Shown: positions 8,888 to 18,531, counted from the first letter of the stretch. The stretch is 48,426 bases of DNA from Brasilonema sp. UFV-L1 (GCF_012912105.1 NZ_QMEA01000036.1:1-48426); one strand, 5' to 3'. Numbers and translations: made by a program. The notes: generated from the sequence alone by a model not told the origin.

Positions 8888-9513
8888 CTTCTTTGTTTCC
8901 TTGCCCATTCTCTCACTGCTCGTCGAATTGCTAGCCTTCCAGCAGCACGATTTTGCTCAATCACTTTCGGCAGTTCACGAATTGCTAAATTAGGAAACAC
9001 TAAACTTTTTTGTGCTTCGATATATTCACCATCTTGTAAGTGATAAATCTTCAGTTCACCTGAGTCATAACACCATAGTTCTGGTACTCCCAAACGGGCA
9101 TATATCGGAAAGCGATTTAAGGACTTACTTGTGAGATCTATTTCCAGTGCTAAATCAGGTGGTGGATCTTGAGTCAAATCCAAATCCAGCCTACCTCGAA
9201 TTGCATCCACATTTTGGAAGTAAAAGCAGTTATCAGGTTCAACCCCTGCCATCCGGCTTTCTCTCCTCCAAGTAGTTGAACCCAGACATTCGTATTCCAG
9301 ATTCAATTCCTCAGCAATGTCATCTATTGCGATACCAATAGTGACTTTATAATATTCGTGTTCAGGCAAAGGAGTCATAATTTCTAACGTCCCATTATTA
9401 TAAGCAATACGTGCCGCTCGTTGCTCTCCCAAGTCGTGGAGGAGATTTTCAAACTGTTGCCAACTGATGTTGTAAAGTATCACCCGATCAGCCCGGTTGG
9501 TGCTGGTTGTCAT
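8884..9513 (-). CDS. Uma2 family endonuclease (DUF820)
   Basis: Uma2 proteins have a PD-(D/E)XK nuclease fold and are strongly expanded in cyanobacteria; their cellular role is not settled. The 209-residue sequence shows PPDLALEIDLTSKSLNRFPI (about 99-118) with the acidic and lysine residues of the fold, then YARLGVPELWCYD and a basic C-terminal helix. Length is normal. It stands alone between convergent and tandem neighbours. Confidence 0.9.
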   Translation of the reverse strand: MTTSTNRADRVILYNISWQQFENLLHDLGEQRAARIAYNNGTLEIMTPLPEHEYYKVTIGIAIDDIAEELNLEYECLGSTTWRRESRMAGVEPDNCFYFQNVDAIRGRLDLDLTQDPPPDLALEIDLTSKSLNRFPIYARLGVPELWCYDSGELKIYHLQDGEYIEAQKSLVFPNLAIRELPKVIEQNRAAGRLAIRRAVREWARKQRS

Positions 9514-9585
9514 TCAAATGACCTCCTGTTACCTACTAAAAAAAATTGGTATTGGTGCGTTACACTGCGTTAGCACACTCTACAC

Positions 9586-10473
9586 TCAAATTTTACTATC
9601 AAAGTCTTTGTATAAGTCTTGTAATGCTTCTTCCAAGGAGACAGGTTGATAGCCTAAAGAAAAAGCCTTGGAACTATCTAAAGAAACATCAGATGGTCTA
9701 GGTGCTGCCATCTTTACATCTTGTTGTCTGCTGGCTTTTAATCCATTGTCCGGAAGTTGAAAAATCTCTACTAATAAACGACCAAAATCATAGCGTGAAA
9801 TTCTTTGTTTTCCCCCTAGGTGAATGAGTCCGCTGACTTTTTCTAATGCTAATAATAGTCCTGGCGCTGCAGTTTTTCCGCTGACTGGTGTCCGGAATTC
9901 ATCTGTGAATAAATTTAACTGTTTTCCTTGTTGAAGAGTTTGAATAAACGATTGTATAAAGCTTGTAGCTGTCGGTGTTTCCATCCCAAAGATTAATGGC
10001 ATACGGCAAACAGCAGTTTTGGGATAACGCTCCAGCATACCTTGCTCAGCCATGACTTTTTGCTCACCATAAATATTAATAGGACAGACAGGATCGGTTT
10101 CGCGATAAGGAGCATTGAAACCATCAAAAACTAAGTCTGTTGATGTAAAAGCACAAGGAATAGAATAATCTGCACAAAGCCCAGCAATATTAGAAGATGC
10201 TGTGACATTGATTGCATATGATTCCTCTGGATGAGTTTGACAAAAGTTTGGTTGAGATAGTGCTGCAGTGTGAATAACTGCTGCTGGTTGAAAATCACTA
10301 AATATTTGTTTTAGTTTTTGAAAATCAGTCAAATCAACTTTCAGCATTTTGATGTCTGGAATTTCCAAAGAATGAGAAAAGTAAGTTCCAGAAACTTCCC
10401 ATTCTTGTTTTGCAATCTGGCAAAGATGATATCCTAGAAAACCACTAGCACCAGTAATCAATAGTTTTTTCAT
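9586..10473 (-). CDS. SDR family oxidoreductase, RmlD-like
   Basis: This 295-residue NAD(P)-dependent reductase resembles dTDP-4-dehydrorhamnose reductase (RmlD substrate-binding family), but the true substrate is unknown. It starts with the dinucleotide site GASGFLGYHLC (residues 8-18), and the catalytic Tyr-Lys pair is in NIYGEQK (about 133-139). No other rhamnose genes are nearby, so a role in dTDP-rhamnose synthesis is not supported by context. Confidence 0.85.
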   Translation of the reverse strand: MKKLLITGASGFLGYHLCQIAKQEWEVSGTYFSHSLEIPDIKMLKVDLTDFQKLKQIFSDFQPAAVIHTAALSQPNFCQTHPEESYAINVTASSNIAGLCADYSIPCAFTSTDLVFDGFNAPYRETDPVCPINIYGEQKVMAEQGMLERYPKTAVCRMPLIFGMETPTATSFIQSFIQTLQQGKQLNLFTDEFRTPVSGKTAAPGLLLALEKVSGLIHLGGKQRISRYDFGRLLVEIFQLPDNGLKASRQQDVKMAAPRPSDVSLDSSKAFSLGYQPVSLEEALQDLYKDFDSKI

Positions 10474-10806
10474 ATTTGAAATGTATACTCTAACGCAAAT
10501 AAGCTATGTTAAAAATATCACGGCATTGTGTGTATTTGAGAGCAAACTGGAATACTCAGAAACGATGCGATATGGTCGCCCGTCTGTCCGTATGTCTTTG
10601 GCTGAGGCTTGTTTAGTGCGGATGGCGCAACAATATGCGGTAGTTACACTTAGTCTCAAGTAAGCCCAATCCTCAGCTATATTGAGGTTCGGTGAACAAA
10701 GCGATCGCTTTGTGTTGTTACCTGCGGCTGTTGCTTAACCCCACCCTGTGGCAGATACTATAAAGCAGCTGTTGAACAGCAAGCGTGCTGGTGTCACAAT
10801 ATAATC
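10474..10806. other. Intergenic region with a PIN-domain remnant
   Basis: This 333-bp divergent spacer holds the remnant described separately, a small hairpin CCTCAGCTATATTGAGG near 10670 and a HIP1 octamer near 10702. The pentapeptide-repeat gene promoter should lie at its right side. Confidence 0.5.
10535..10663 (+). pseudogene. Remnant of a PIN-domain (VapC-like) toxin gene
   Basis: The frame reads FESKLEYSETMRYGRPSVR and then MSLAEACLVRMAQQYAVVTL before a stop. The MSLA-[DE]-ACLVRM stretch is the hallmark of the C-terminal half of cyanobacterial PIN-domain toxins, which continue with a TLDSDF-like motif. Here that motif is lost after VTL and the N-terminal half with the first acidic residues is absent. 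No antitoxin gene is visible. I read it as a dead fragment. Confidence 0.45.
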
Positions 10807-12159
10807 ATGCCGATTGAATCCAACTCCAACTCATCCAAGTCTTATAAACAAGAACCTGTTCCTGAAGACAACTTACAACCAGATGATTTCGAGGATGTAG
10901 GTGAAAATTGCCCAATACCAGATGAACTCACAACTCAACAAGCCCTTTCTGCAATTTCAGCCCTGCAATCTCCGCGAAATACAGCAGCCCTTCAACAAGC
11001 GCGTTTCACCTTCCAAGGGCGTACTCAACCTGTAGCAGTAAAACCTAGGGCATTGTTGCTAATTTTAGCGGCGATCGCCATCACCTTTATCGGAATTGCT
11101 ATAAATAACTGGTTCATTGGTATGTTGGGAACACTGCTAGCTTGGCTCATCTCCTTAGCGGTGTTGTTACCCGCAGTCATAAATGCAATACAACAGTGGT
11201 TTTCAGCTCAAGAACGATCGCTGTTTATTGCTTTTTTAGGACTCGTAGCAAGTGTCATTGGCTTTGTGAAGTTTAGCGGTTTAGGCGATCGCATCTTAGC
11301 TGTTGGACGCCAAATCAACTGGGAAGCTTCTGGAACACTCGCAGAATGGTTTGGCGCTTTAGGACAAATTCTGATCGCCATCATAGCCGTCTATGTTGCT
11401 TGGCGACAGTATATCATTTCCAAAGACTTGACTATTCAGCAAAATATGCTGACTGTTCAGCAAAATATCATTACCCAGCAACAGACAATTGATTCTTATT
11501 TCCAAGGCATTTCTGATTTAGTATTGGATGAAGAAGGATTATTAGAAGATTGGCCTCAAGAGAGGATGATTGCTGAAGGACGCACAGCAGCAATTTTGAG
11601 TAGCGTTGATGGAAGTGGTAAAGCGAAAATTCTCCGCTTTCTCTCACGTTCTAGATTGCTGACACCTCTAAAGCGCGATCGCCACCTTGGTCGAGCTATT
11701 CTTGATGGTAATGGTGGTTATGCAGAAGATCGAGAGGCGGGTTTACGTGTCATTGATTTAGGTGTCATGCTTGCAGGAGCAGATCTTGCTGGTACTGATT
11801 TGCGTTGGACTGATCTTTCGGAAGCAAATCTTGTCCGCGCTAACCTCACTAGCTGTGACTTGGTAAAAGCCAACTTCTCCCGAACTATCTTATATGAAGC
11901 AAAACTTGACTGTGCTGATTTGAACGGAACCCGCTTATTCTATGGTTCGGCTGAAACCGCCTCGCCTCGCAGCCGTACTCAACCGCCAAATTATCAAACT
12001 GGCGAACACACAGGCGCTGTTGTAGAAAATGCCGATTTTAGTGATGCTCAGCGAATGTCTGAGTCTATGCGTTACTATTGTTGCGCTTGGGGAGGTGAAA
12101 AAACTAGAGGTACTATCCCCGGTGGTTGTGAAAGAATTCCGAATAAGTTGGCTAGATGA
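10807..12159 (+). CDS. Membrane-anchored pentapeptide repeat protein
   Basis: The 450-residue protein has a polar N-terminus (1-75), hydrophobic segments at about 80-98, 101-124, 135-155 and 180-200, a helical stretch with NMLTVQQNIITQQQTID that may form a coiled coil, and a C-terminal pentapeptide block (about 320-380) with A-[DN]-L units such as ADLAGTDLRWTDLSEANL. Such blocks form a right-handed beta helix used in binding; the partner is unknown. A stretch rich in R, P and T interrupts the last repeats (about 383-405) and looks like an added segment. Confidence 0.8.
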   Translation: MPIESNSNSSKSYKQEPVPEDNLQPDDFEDVGENCPIPDELTTQQALSAISALQSPRNTAALQQARFTFQGRTQPVAVKPRALLLILAAIAITFIGIAINNWFIGMLGTLLAWLISLAVLLPAVINAIQQWFSAQERSLFIAFLGLVASVIGFVKFSGLGDRILAVGRQINWEASGTLAEWFGALGQILIAIIAVYVAWRQYIISKDLTIQQNMLTVQQNIITQQQTIDSYFQGISDLVLDEEGLLEDWPQERMIAEGRTAAILSSVDGSGKAKILRFLSRSRLLTPLKRDRHLGRAILDGNGGYAEDREAGLRVIDLGVMLAGADLAGTDLRWTDLSEANLVRANLTSCDLVKANFSRTILYEAKLDCADLNGTRLFYGSAETASPRSRTQPPNYQTGEHTGAVVENADFSDAQRMSESMRYYCCAWGGEKTRGTIPGGCERIPNKLAR

Positions 12160-12217
12160 CGGTGCATTTACTTTATCATTTGTCAACTGTATTGATGAAA
12201 AAACATTATTACCATGA

Positions 12218-12240
12218 GCCAGGGATTTTTCATCCCTGGC
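12218..12240. terminator. Stem-loop between convergent genes
   Basis: GCCAGGGAT (12218-12226) pairs with ATCCCTGGC (12232-12240) around a 5-nt loop. It lies 59 bp after the pentapeptide-gene stop and 62 bp before the end of glgA, so it could end either transcript, although a directly attached T tract is missing. Confidence 0.5.
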
Positions 12241-12301
12241 GATCACATTCTTGCCTTTGAGCTTAAGTTGATATTATTCTTGGCATTAGCAAACTATGTG
12301 A

Positions 12302-13780
12302 CTACCATTTGTGTCGGATATGGTCGTAAATCTCCACATATTCTGCTCCTGGATTATTCCAAGAATAATCATACTCCATACCTTGAATGGCAAGTTTGCG
12401 AAACTCTTCTGGATTGTTATACCACAACTTCAAAGCACGTTCTAACGCAGATTCAAGAGCATGATAATCTGACTGGTAGAACACATATCCATTGCGTTCT
12501 TCTGGAGGTTTGGTTTGGTCGTAGTCTTTATCAAACACGGTATTAACTAGCCCACCAACTCCTCTAACAATTGGCACAGTACCGTACTTCAAGCCAATCA
12601 TTTGAGTCAGTCCACACGGTTCATAATTACTAGGGACAATAATCATATCTGCCCCCGCATAAATAAGGTGGGATAATTCTTCGTTAAAGCCAAGTTCTAA
12701 ATGAACATCAGGATTACTGTTCAAAAAGTTTTTCTCATGACGGAAATGATTATTAATCCCTGACTCTGTTGCTGAACCCAATAGCACAAATTGTGCTGCA
12801 TTCTGGAGGGCGTAATAAATTGTATGATGGACAAGATGAACACCTTTTTGTTCATCTAAACGACCAATGTAGGCAATAATTGGCTTATCAACATCCTGCA
12901 ATAACAGCCGCTCTCGTAAAGCTTTTTTATTCTTAGCTTTTTCTTCAAAATTGTCTTTGGTGTAGTGAGAGGGAATGTATCGGTCTATTTTAGGATTCCA
13001 AAAATCACAATCAATGCCATTGAGAACACCAGTGAATTTATCTTGGTGTAGGTGCAAAGTATGACCCAATCCGTAACCAATATCAGTGTAACGAGCTTCC
13101 CAAGCATGATGTGGTGAAACTGTCGTTACAGCATTGGAGTAAGTAATGCCCCCTTTCATAAAGTTCAGGGCAAAAGGATTAAAGTTGTCCTGCAGCTTAT
13201 CAGACTGGAAGTAATACGACTCTCGGTTTAAACCTGTTGCCCAAAGAGTATCGACTCCAGCAAATCCCTGATGTTTGAAGTTGTGAATGGTGTAGCAAAC
13301 CCGTTGGTACTCCATCCCATGATATTTGTACATTTCATACAGCATGACCGGAACTAAGCCCGTCTGCCAGTCATGACAATGGATAACATCAGGTCGTTTG
13401 TTACTCTGGAGCAGAAATTCCAAAGCAGCTTTGCTGAAGAACGCAAAGCGCATATTGTCATCGTTGCAACCATAATAGCAGCCCCGATTGAAGAAATTAT
13501 CCCCAGAGTGAGGTTCAATAAAGAAACACAACCGTCCGTGTACCCAGCCACAATAGACTGAACAGTGAATTGCACCGCCATACCAGGGCACCCACAAGTT
13601 CATGAAGGCGTCATGGAGTCCCCAAATGTGGTCATAACGCATGCAATCGTACTTCGGCAGAATGAGTTCGACGCAATGTCCCCGGTTTTCAAGTTCCCTA
13701 CTGAGTCCGTAAACGACATCGCCTAAGCCTCCGGCTTTGATAACTGGAGCACATTCTGAGGCAATTTGTACGATGTACAT
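12302..13780 (-). CDS. glgA: Glycogen synthase, GlgA2 type
   Basis: Transfers glucose from ADP-glucose to growing glycogen in the cytosol. The 492-residue GT5 enzyme opens with IASECAPVIKAGGLGDVVYG, where KAGGL binds ADP-glucose. The C-terminal half carries the catalytic stretch VPSNYEPCGLTQMIGLKYG followed by PIVRGVGGL. The sequence follows the Synechocystis Sll1393 (GlgA2) type rather than GlgA1, from memory of those proteins. The gene is transcribed alone; the spacer to the next gene is 254 bp and AT-rich. Confidence 0.95.
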   Translation of the reverse strand: MYIVQIASECAPVIKAGGLGDVVYGLSRELENRGHCVELILPKYDCMRYDHIWGLHDAFMNLWVPWYGGAIHCSVYCGWVHGRLCFFIEPHSGDNFFNRGCYYGCNDDNMRFAFFSKAALEFLLQSNKRPDVIHCHDWQTGLVPVMLYEMYKYHGMEYQRVCYTIHNFKHQGFAGVDTLWATGLNRESYYFQSDKLQDNFNPFALNFMKGGITYSNAVTTVSPHHAWEARYTDIGYGLGHTLHLHQDKFTGVLNGIDCDFWNPKIDRYIPSHYTKDNFEEKAKNKKALRERLLLQDVDKPIIAYIGRLDEQKGVHLVHHTIYYALQNAAQFVLLGSATESGINNHFRHEKNFLNSNPDVHLELGFNEELSHLIYAGADMIIVPSNYEPCGLTQMIGLKYGTVPIVRGVGGLVNTVFDKDYDQTKPPEERNGYVFYQSDYHALESALERALKLWYNNPEEFRKLAIQGMEYDYSWNNPGAEYVEIYDHIRHKW

Positions 13781-14034
13781 CTCTACCCTCGCTTAACAAA
13801 AATTTACTTTTATTATCCCTTTCATCATGACAGAAAAGATGTATCTATTGGCAAGTCACTTACCCAGTCATTAGGTACAAATTCTTCATCATAACGTGAT
13901 TTGTATCATTTGCTGCCAAATTATTTTGACAAGCAGCTTTTCAAAATCAAAAAATCATGCAAAAATATATCTTAAGTTAGGTTTACAAATATTGTTAAGC
14001 ATATTAAAGCAGTTCAAAATTAAATCAAACTTGC

Positions 14035-14322
14035 ATGGAGAGTAAACTTAGAGAACTCATTGGTCAGTCGAATGTCTGGCTCTTTGTCAAAAGTAGTAAC
14101 GGCTGGTTAAAGAACGTGGAAATTTTAGATGTGAGTTGTGACACCGTAACATTTCGTTACGAACATGAATCTGAGGTAGAAAAAAGGATTTGGGAGAAGA
14201 CTACTCGGATTGACAACATTGCAGAGATTGAAGTTCGTTTATTAACACTACCAAAGGGTGATAAACAAGTCCAAGAGATGAAAAGTAGACTTTCCAAGCT
14301 GCTTGAACAAGAAGAAAAATAA
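14035..14322 (+). CDS. Small conserved cyanobacterial protein (DUF6679-like)
   Basis: A 95-residue acidic protein of unknown function. It reads as a compact beta-rich fold (VWLFVKSSNGWLKNVEILDV, then VTFRYEHESE) followed by a charged C-terminal helix. The pattern of a short strand pair, a WxEK-type turn (IWEKTTRID) and a conserved IAEIEVRL resembles the DUF6679 family, but I am not sure. It is divergent from glgA and followed by an IS605-type hairpin. Confidence 0.6.
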   Translation: MESKLRELIGQSNVWLFVKSSNGWLKNVEILDVSCDTVTFRYEHESEVEKRIWEKTTRIDNIAEIEVRLLTLPKGDKQVQEMKSRLSKLLEQEEK

Positions 14323-14335
14323 GGTTTTTGACACT

Positions 14336-14356
14336 CCCACGGCTTGAAGTCGTGGG
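14336..14356. repeat. Solo hairpin of the IS200/IS605 type
   Basis: CCCACGGCTTGAAGTCGTGGG folds into a 10-bp stem with one G-U pair and almost no loop. Hairpins of this sequence type mark ends of IS200/IS605 elements. No transposase is adjacent, so this is a solo end or a dispersed repeat. Confidence 0.5.
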
Positions 14357-14404
14357 ATTCTTGGCTCAATAAACGCTCTTAGCCAAACTTGTTTCCAACT
14401 TGCA

Positions 14405-16057
14405 CTACCTCTCGACAGGTGTAAGCCACTGTTTAATACTTGCTGGTAACTCAGAAGTAAGACGCAATGGTAATTCAGGTGTAGAGAGAGATTGTGCGTA
14501 CGCTGGTGTGAGAAAAGGTTGGTAAATTTTGGCTTCTGGTGTTAATTGCTTAATAAATGCTAAGCTCACACCTTTGGTTAATTGACGAAGAGATTTAGTT
14601 TCTTCACCTCGCCGTTCTTTGACTATAGTCGTCGCTGCACTTTCTGGATGTATTGGATCGCTAATACTCAAGTGAGTTCCACCAATAGCAGTCAGCAGAT
14701 ACTTCTCACCTCCAAGTTGGGTAAAAGGTTCTATTTGATGTTTCAGCGCTGGAGTCAGGGCGTCTTCTGTTCCGCTTAAGACTAAAACTGGTTTTGTGAC
14801 TTGTGTTAGACCTTTTTTGCCAAAAAGTTTACCAACTAGGGGGTTAAGAGCGATCGCACTTCTAACTCGCTCATCTTTTACTTTCAGTTTTCGCTCTCGT
14901 AAAGAAGTCGCCGAACACTGTAACCAATCACCAGGCGCTTCGCCGATATTTAAAGAATCTTTACAAAATTGACGTAACTGTTCCAAGTTTATTTCTGCTC
15001 CAACCAAAGCTAAAGCAGTGTAACCTCCCAACGAGTGACCGATGACAGTGACTTTTTCAGTGTTTAATTTACCCTGAAGCTGACCAAGTTGAGTATTTAG
15101 TTTTGCCAATTCATCGAGCACAAAGCTAATATCTTTTGGTCGATCAATAAATTCTGTAGCGCTGAGTAGCTTTGCCAAGTTCTGTGTATCTGAAGCTTTA
15201 CTGACAGCATCAACGTTGCTTCCAGGATGTTCAACCGCAGCAACAGTTATGCCATGAGAAGCTAAATGACGCGCTAAATAGCTCAAAAATCGTCGGTTTG
15301 CTCCAAAACCGTGAGAGAGGACAACGAGTGGGTTAAGAGTGTTTCCCTGACTCGAATAAATATCTACAGGAATTATACGGTTGCGCTGTCGGTCATTCAG
15401 GACAATTGTCTGCTCTTGTACTGCTTGATTTCCCAACGCAGCTGGATCAAATGCTGCTTTGAAAGGTATGCTACTTTCAGCAGACAACTCTCGTTCCAGT
15501 AACAAACCAAAAGCTTGACTCTGTAAATTATTTGGATTAAATTCGACCGCCAAACCGACAGCTTTTGTCGCGTCTACTGTAATATTCTCTCCTGGGTAAG
15601 CTCGCAAGAAACTCAATGCGTTAAAACCGTTTGCTTGTCGCAGTGCAAAATTTAGGGTTGCTTTGATACTTTCTGCTGTACTACCTGGTATGACTCCGCC
15701 CAAGGATGATATGAACTGTCTCCCTGCAGGCGATCGCACCAAGTTATCAATAAATCTGTCTGCAACAGCAGGATTGATTTCTAATCGCTTGGTGAGTAAT
15801 TCTCGCACTTGTGAAGTCAGGACTGGTGAGAGAATTTCTAACCCTTCTGGTAATCTCCCAGTTTTGGCAAACTTCTCTAAGTCTACAAGTGCGACTGACT
15901 GCTGAAATGGACCTAGGCGAATAGTAACTGTTTGGGCGGCCATTGTAGAAGGCATTCCCGCACCCCATCCCAAAGCAAGCATCAAAGGAAATAGTAATTT
16001 TTGTGTCCAGGATGCCTTACGCCAATGTTTGCCAAGTTGAAACTGCATCATTGTCAT
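14405..16057 (-). CDS. Exported alpha/beta hydrolase with DUF1400 domain
   Basis: A 550-residue putative lipase or esterase. A basic N-terminus and hydrophobic stretch ending in MAA (about 20-41) suggest a signal peptide. The next 120 residues match the cyanobacterial DUF1400 type (VTIRLGPFQQSVALVDLEKF). The hydrolase fold follows: VVLSHGFGANRRFL for the oxyanion region, the nucleophile elbow GHSLGGYTALAL (about 340-351), and a likely catalytic His in IGGTHLSISD. A start two codons downstream (MMQF) is also possible. The spacer upstream is full of heptamer repeats. Confidence 0.9.
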   Translation of the reverse strand: MTMMQFQLGKHWRKASWTQKLLFPLMLALGWGAGMPSTMAAQTVTIRLGPFQQSVALVDLEKFAKTGRLPEGLEILSPVLTSQVRELLTKRLEINPAVADRFIDNLVRSPAGRQFISSLGGVIPGSTAESIKATLNFALRQANGFNALSFLRAYPGENITVDATKAVGLAVEFNPNNLQSQAFGLLLERELSAESSIPFKAAFDPAALGNQAVQEQTIVLNDRQRNRIIPVDIYSSQGNTLNPLVVLSHGFGANRRFLSYLARHLASHGITVAAVEHPGSNVDAVSKASDTQNLAKLLSATEFIDRPKDISFVLDELAKLNTQLGQLQGKLNTEKVTVIGHSLGGYTALALVGAEINLEQLRQFCKDSLNIGEAPGDWLQCSATSLRERKLKVKDERVRSAIALNPLVGKLFGKKGLTQVTKPVLVLSGTEDALTPALKHQIEPFTQLGGEKYLLTAIGGTHLSISDPIHPESAATTIVKERRGEETKSLRQLTKGVSLAFIKQLTPEAKIYQPFLTPAYAQSLSTPELPLRLTSELPASIKQWLTPVER

Positions 16058-16149
16058 TAGTCATTTCATATCATGAGTTATCAGTAGCCCATAATTTATG
16101 ACTTTGTGAGTTGAAATGCAGTTTCCTGCAAGTCTGGAAACAGGGAGGA

Positions 16150-16376
16150 TTGAACAATCAATTATCAATTATCAATTGTCAATTATCAGTGATCAGTGAT
16201 CAGTGATCAGTTATCAGTTATCAAGGAAGCGCAGTATCAGTTGTCAGTTGTCAGTTGTCAGTTGTCAGTTGTCAAGCAGATTTTTTGTTCTTTGTTTACT
16301 GTTCACTAGTCACTGGTCACTGGTCACTGGTCACTGTTCACTGTTTACTGATAATTGTTCATTGTTCATTGATTCT
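16150..16376. repeat. Large heptamer (STRR) array
   Basis: Successive runs of related heptamers fill about 225 bp: CAATTAT, CAGTGAT, CAGTTGT (about five copies near 16235-16275) and then CACTGGT and CATTGTT. The right part is partly the reverse complement of the left (for instance CAATTATCAA against TTGATAATTG-like sequence), so the region could fold on itself. It lies between the export-protein stop and the hydrolase start. Confidence 0.8.
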
Positions 16377-16404
16377 TGACAAACCTCCCCAGTTTGGGAT
16401 TTTT

Positions 16405-17985
16405 TTAGTATCCGAATAGAGCTCTGAAAACACCTAAAACAGCACTGAAAGGATTTATGATTGTACTAATAGTATCACTCGTCTTGGCTATGCCAGAACG
16501 GTAGACTACCACAACATCATTGTTGCGAAGTATAGGATTTGTTTGCTCGTTAATTCCTGCTGCCAAATCGACTTTTACATTGCGCTTGGTGACAGAACCA
16601 TCCGGATTAAGACGAACTAAATCAACTCTACCCCTGCTGGCTCTCCCATCATTAAACCCACCTGCTGAAAGCAGTGCTTGGTTTAACGTACTATTCGGCT
16701 GAACTTCTTTTATCCCTGGAGTTTTCACTTCACCGACGACATTGACTTGAATCCGTGAAGGAGCCAAAGTCGTAGTTGCTAATTGAGTCGCTTCTGCTCG
16801 GCTGACTTCTGTGGCTCTTGGAAAGGAAATCGTATCTCCGTCTTGCAAAATCACGTCCTGATTGATGTCACCACTATTCAGTAGTTTCCACAGGTCAGCT
16901 TTGATTAATTGTTCACCGCCTGTTCTCGTGGGTCGGCGTATTGTGATATTACGAACATCAGCTTCTGGCGTAATTCCTCCAGCTAGCTGTAGTGCTCGCG
17001 TCAGAGTTGGTAACCCAGTTATACTTGGCGCACCAGTTGTGTTGTTTGCGTTTCCTCCTTCTGCAGTACCTTGGGTGATCAGATAGGTTCCCTGACGGAG
17101 AACTTCACCAATCACTACTACTGTACGAGGAGTGGTGGGATCTGCTGCAAAGCTTGCAGCAGATGCATTTCGTGCATCTGCCAAGGTTACAGCGTTTGCC
17201 ATAGGCACATAGATAGTATCTCCATCTCGCAAGGTAATATCTTGTGGTAATTTACCTGTTCGTAACAGCTCCTTCAAATCGATGACGAGTACTTGCTCTG
17301 AACCGCGTCCTTGCTTACGTCGTAATTCCACTCTTGTCAAATCCGCACTTTGTCTCGTTCCCTGAGCTGTTGTCAACGCCGATAGTACAGTTGGGAATTG
17401 CACACCAGGATCATTTCCTCCGCTTCCTTGTAAGCTGAGAGTATAAGCACCTGGACGTGTCACATCTCCAGCAACGAAAATGTTAATCGGACGAGGTGCT
17501 AAAAGATTAATTGTAATGATGGGTTGTTTGAGATAGCGCTTATACCTCTGAGTAATTAAGTCAGCTGCTTGTTCTGTTGTGAGTCCTAGCACAGATACAT
17601 TGCCAATCAAAGGCAAGTTCAACCCTCCACCCGGAGGAACTTGATACTCTCCTGAATATTCGGGAACTTCAAATACGCTGACTCTGATGCGATCGCCACC
17701 TCCCAAAGTATAGTTTACATCTACCTGTGGTTGTGCTGGTACGCTTTGTTTTTGTGTATAGTCTATATTTATTTTTCTTGTAGGTACGCCTTGTCTTTGT
17801 GTATACTTTGTATTTATCTGTGACGGTGCTGATAAAGGTTGTCTAGAAGTATTTGTATTTATTTGTGTTGTTTGTTTGGCTGGATTCTGAGCTAAGCCAG
17901 TCAGCGGAAAAACGATATTAACAGCAGTTAACAGTAGCACGCCTCCAAATGGTTGGCTAATAAACCTTAACTTTGTTTTATGCAT
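16405..17985 (-). CDS. Polysaccharide export protein with SLBB domains (Wza-like)
   Basis: Probably the outer-membrane or periplasmic channel for exopolysaccharide export. The 526-residue protein has a signal peptide (about 1-32). Residues 40-90 contain repeated units of the kind INTKYTQRQ / INIDYTQKQ / VDVNYTLGGG, the last of which starts the polysaccharide export (PES) domain, DRIRVSVFEVPEYSGEYQVP. Three soluble-ligand-binding beta-grasp (SLBB) segments follow, recognisable by IFVAGDVTRPGAY, VVVIGEVLRQGTYL and VNVVGEVKTPGIKEV. A C-terminal hydrophobic end (NPFSAVLGVFRALFGY) suits membrane insertion. No tyrosine-kinase partner is next to it. Confidence 0.9.
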   Translation of the reverse strand: MHKTKLRFISQPFGGVLLLTAVNIVFPLTGLAQNPAKQTTQINTNTSRQPLSAPSQINTKYTQRQGVPTRKINIDYTQKQSVPAQPQVDVNYTLGGGDRIRVSVFEVPEYSGEYQVPPGGGLNLPLIGNVSVLGLTTEQAADLITQRYKRYLKQPIITINLLAPRPINIFVAGDVTRPGAYTLSLQGSGGNDPGVQFPTVLSALTTAQGTRQSADLTRVELRRKQGRGSEQVLVIDLKELLRTGKLPQDITLRDGDTIYVPMANAVTLADARNASAASFAADPTTPRTVVVIGEVLRQGTYLITQGTAEGGNANNTTGAPSITGLPTLTRALQLAGGITPEADVRNITIRRPTRTGGEQLIKADLWKLLNSGDINQDVILQDGDTISFPRATEVSRAEATQLATTTLAPSRIQVNVVGEVKTPGIKEVQPNSTLNQALLSAGGFNDGRASRGRVDLVRLNPDGSVTKRNVKVDLAAGINEQTNPILRNNDVVVVYRSGIAKTSDTISTIINPFSAVLGVFRALFGY

Positions 17986-18531
17986 ATTTACCTGAAGCTA
18001 CTATTTATAGAGTACTGTCTAAACATTTTAAGCTTGACTATTGTCTTTTATTCAAGTTCCCTAACACTTTTATTTTCTTCAAAAATCTTATTTTTTAGGG
18101 GCACAATTATTGATTGAATTTGAATTTTTAATGAAGTTCATTTAAAGATAGAGAGTTTATCATATTTAATTTTCAATATATTGTGGTTATGATTACATTT
18201 TATCTGATGAGTTTTCTGTTTGTACAAGAGTAAAAACAAAAATATTTTTCACAATCAAATAACACGTATACTCCCTGATTGCCCAAAACAGACCTCATTT
18301 GACGAATGCTCATGCTGAGCGCCTTTGCATACTGTAAAGACGCTAAGTACAACATTGCACAAGTTCGTCGTCTTATAGTTCAGGCGTTGCGCTGATGAGC
18401 GCGAGCGCAGCTACAAGCCCGGTATTGCGATACAAATTTATGAAATGCAATACTAAGGATACACAGACAGAGTTGATAGACAAAATTAGAGTTGAGTTGT
18501 CAAACATGAAATTTAACAGTGTGGGAGTACG
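17986..18531. other. Long AT-rich intergenic region
   Basis: This 546-bp spacer precedes the export gene and follows the ABC ATPase stop. The left two thirds are AT-rich; near 18383-18411 a GC-rich piece with TGCGCT/AGCGCA arms resembles a dispersed repeat. No small photosynthesis gene or tRNA was found in it. Confidence 0.5.

Noticed and set aside
9586-10473. Firm assignment as rmlD
   Set aside because: The fold fits, but no rmlA, rmlB or rmlC gene is adjacent, so the substrate cannot be stated.
16150-16376. CRISPR array or satellite
   Set aside because: Unit length is seven bases and variable; it fits the STRR class of heterocystous cyanobacteria, not a CRISPR.
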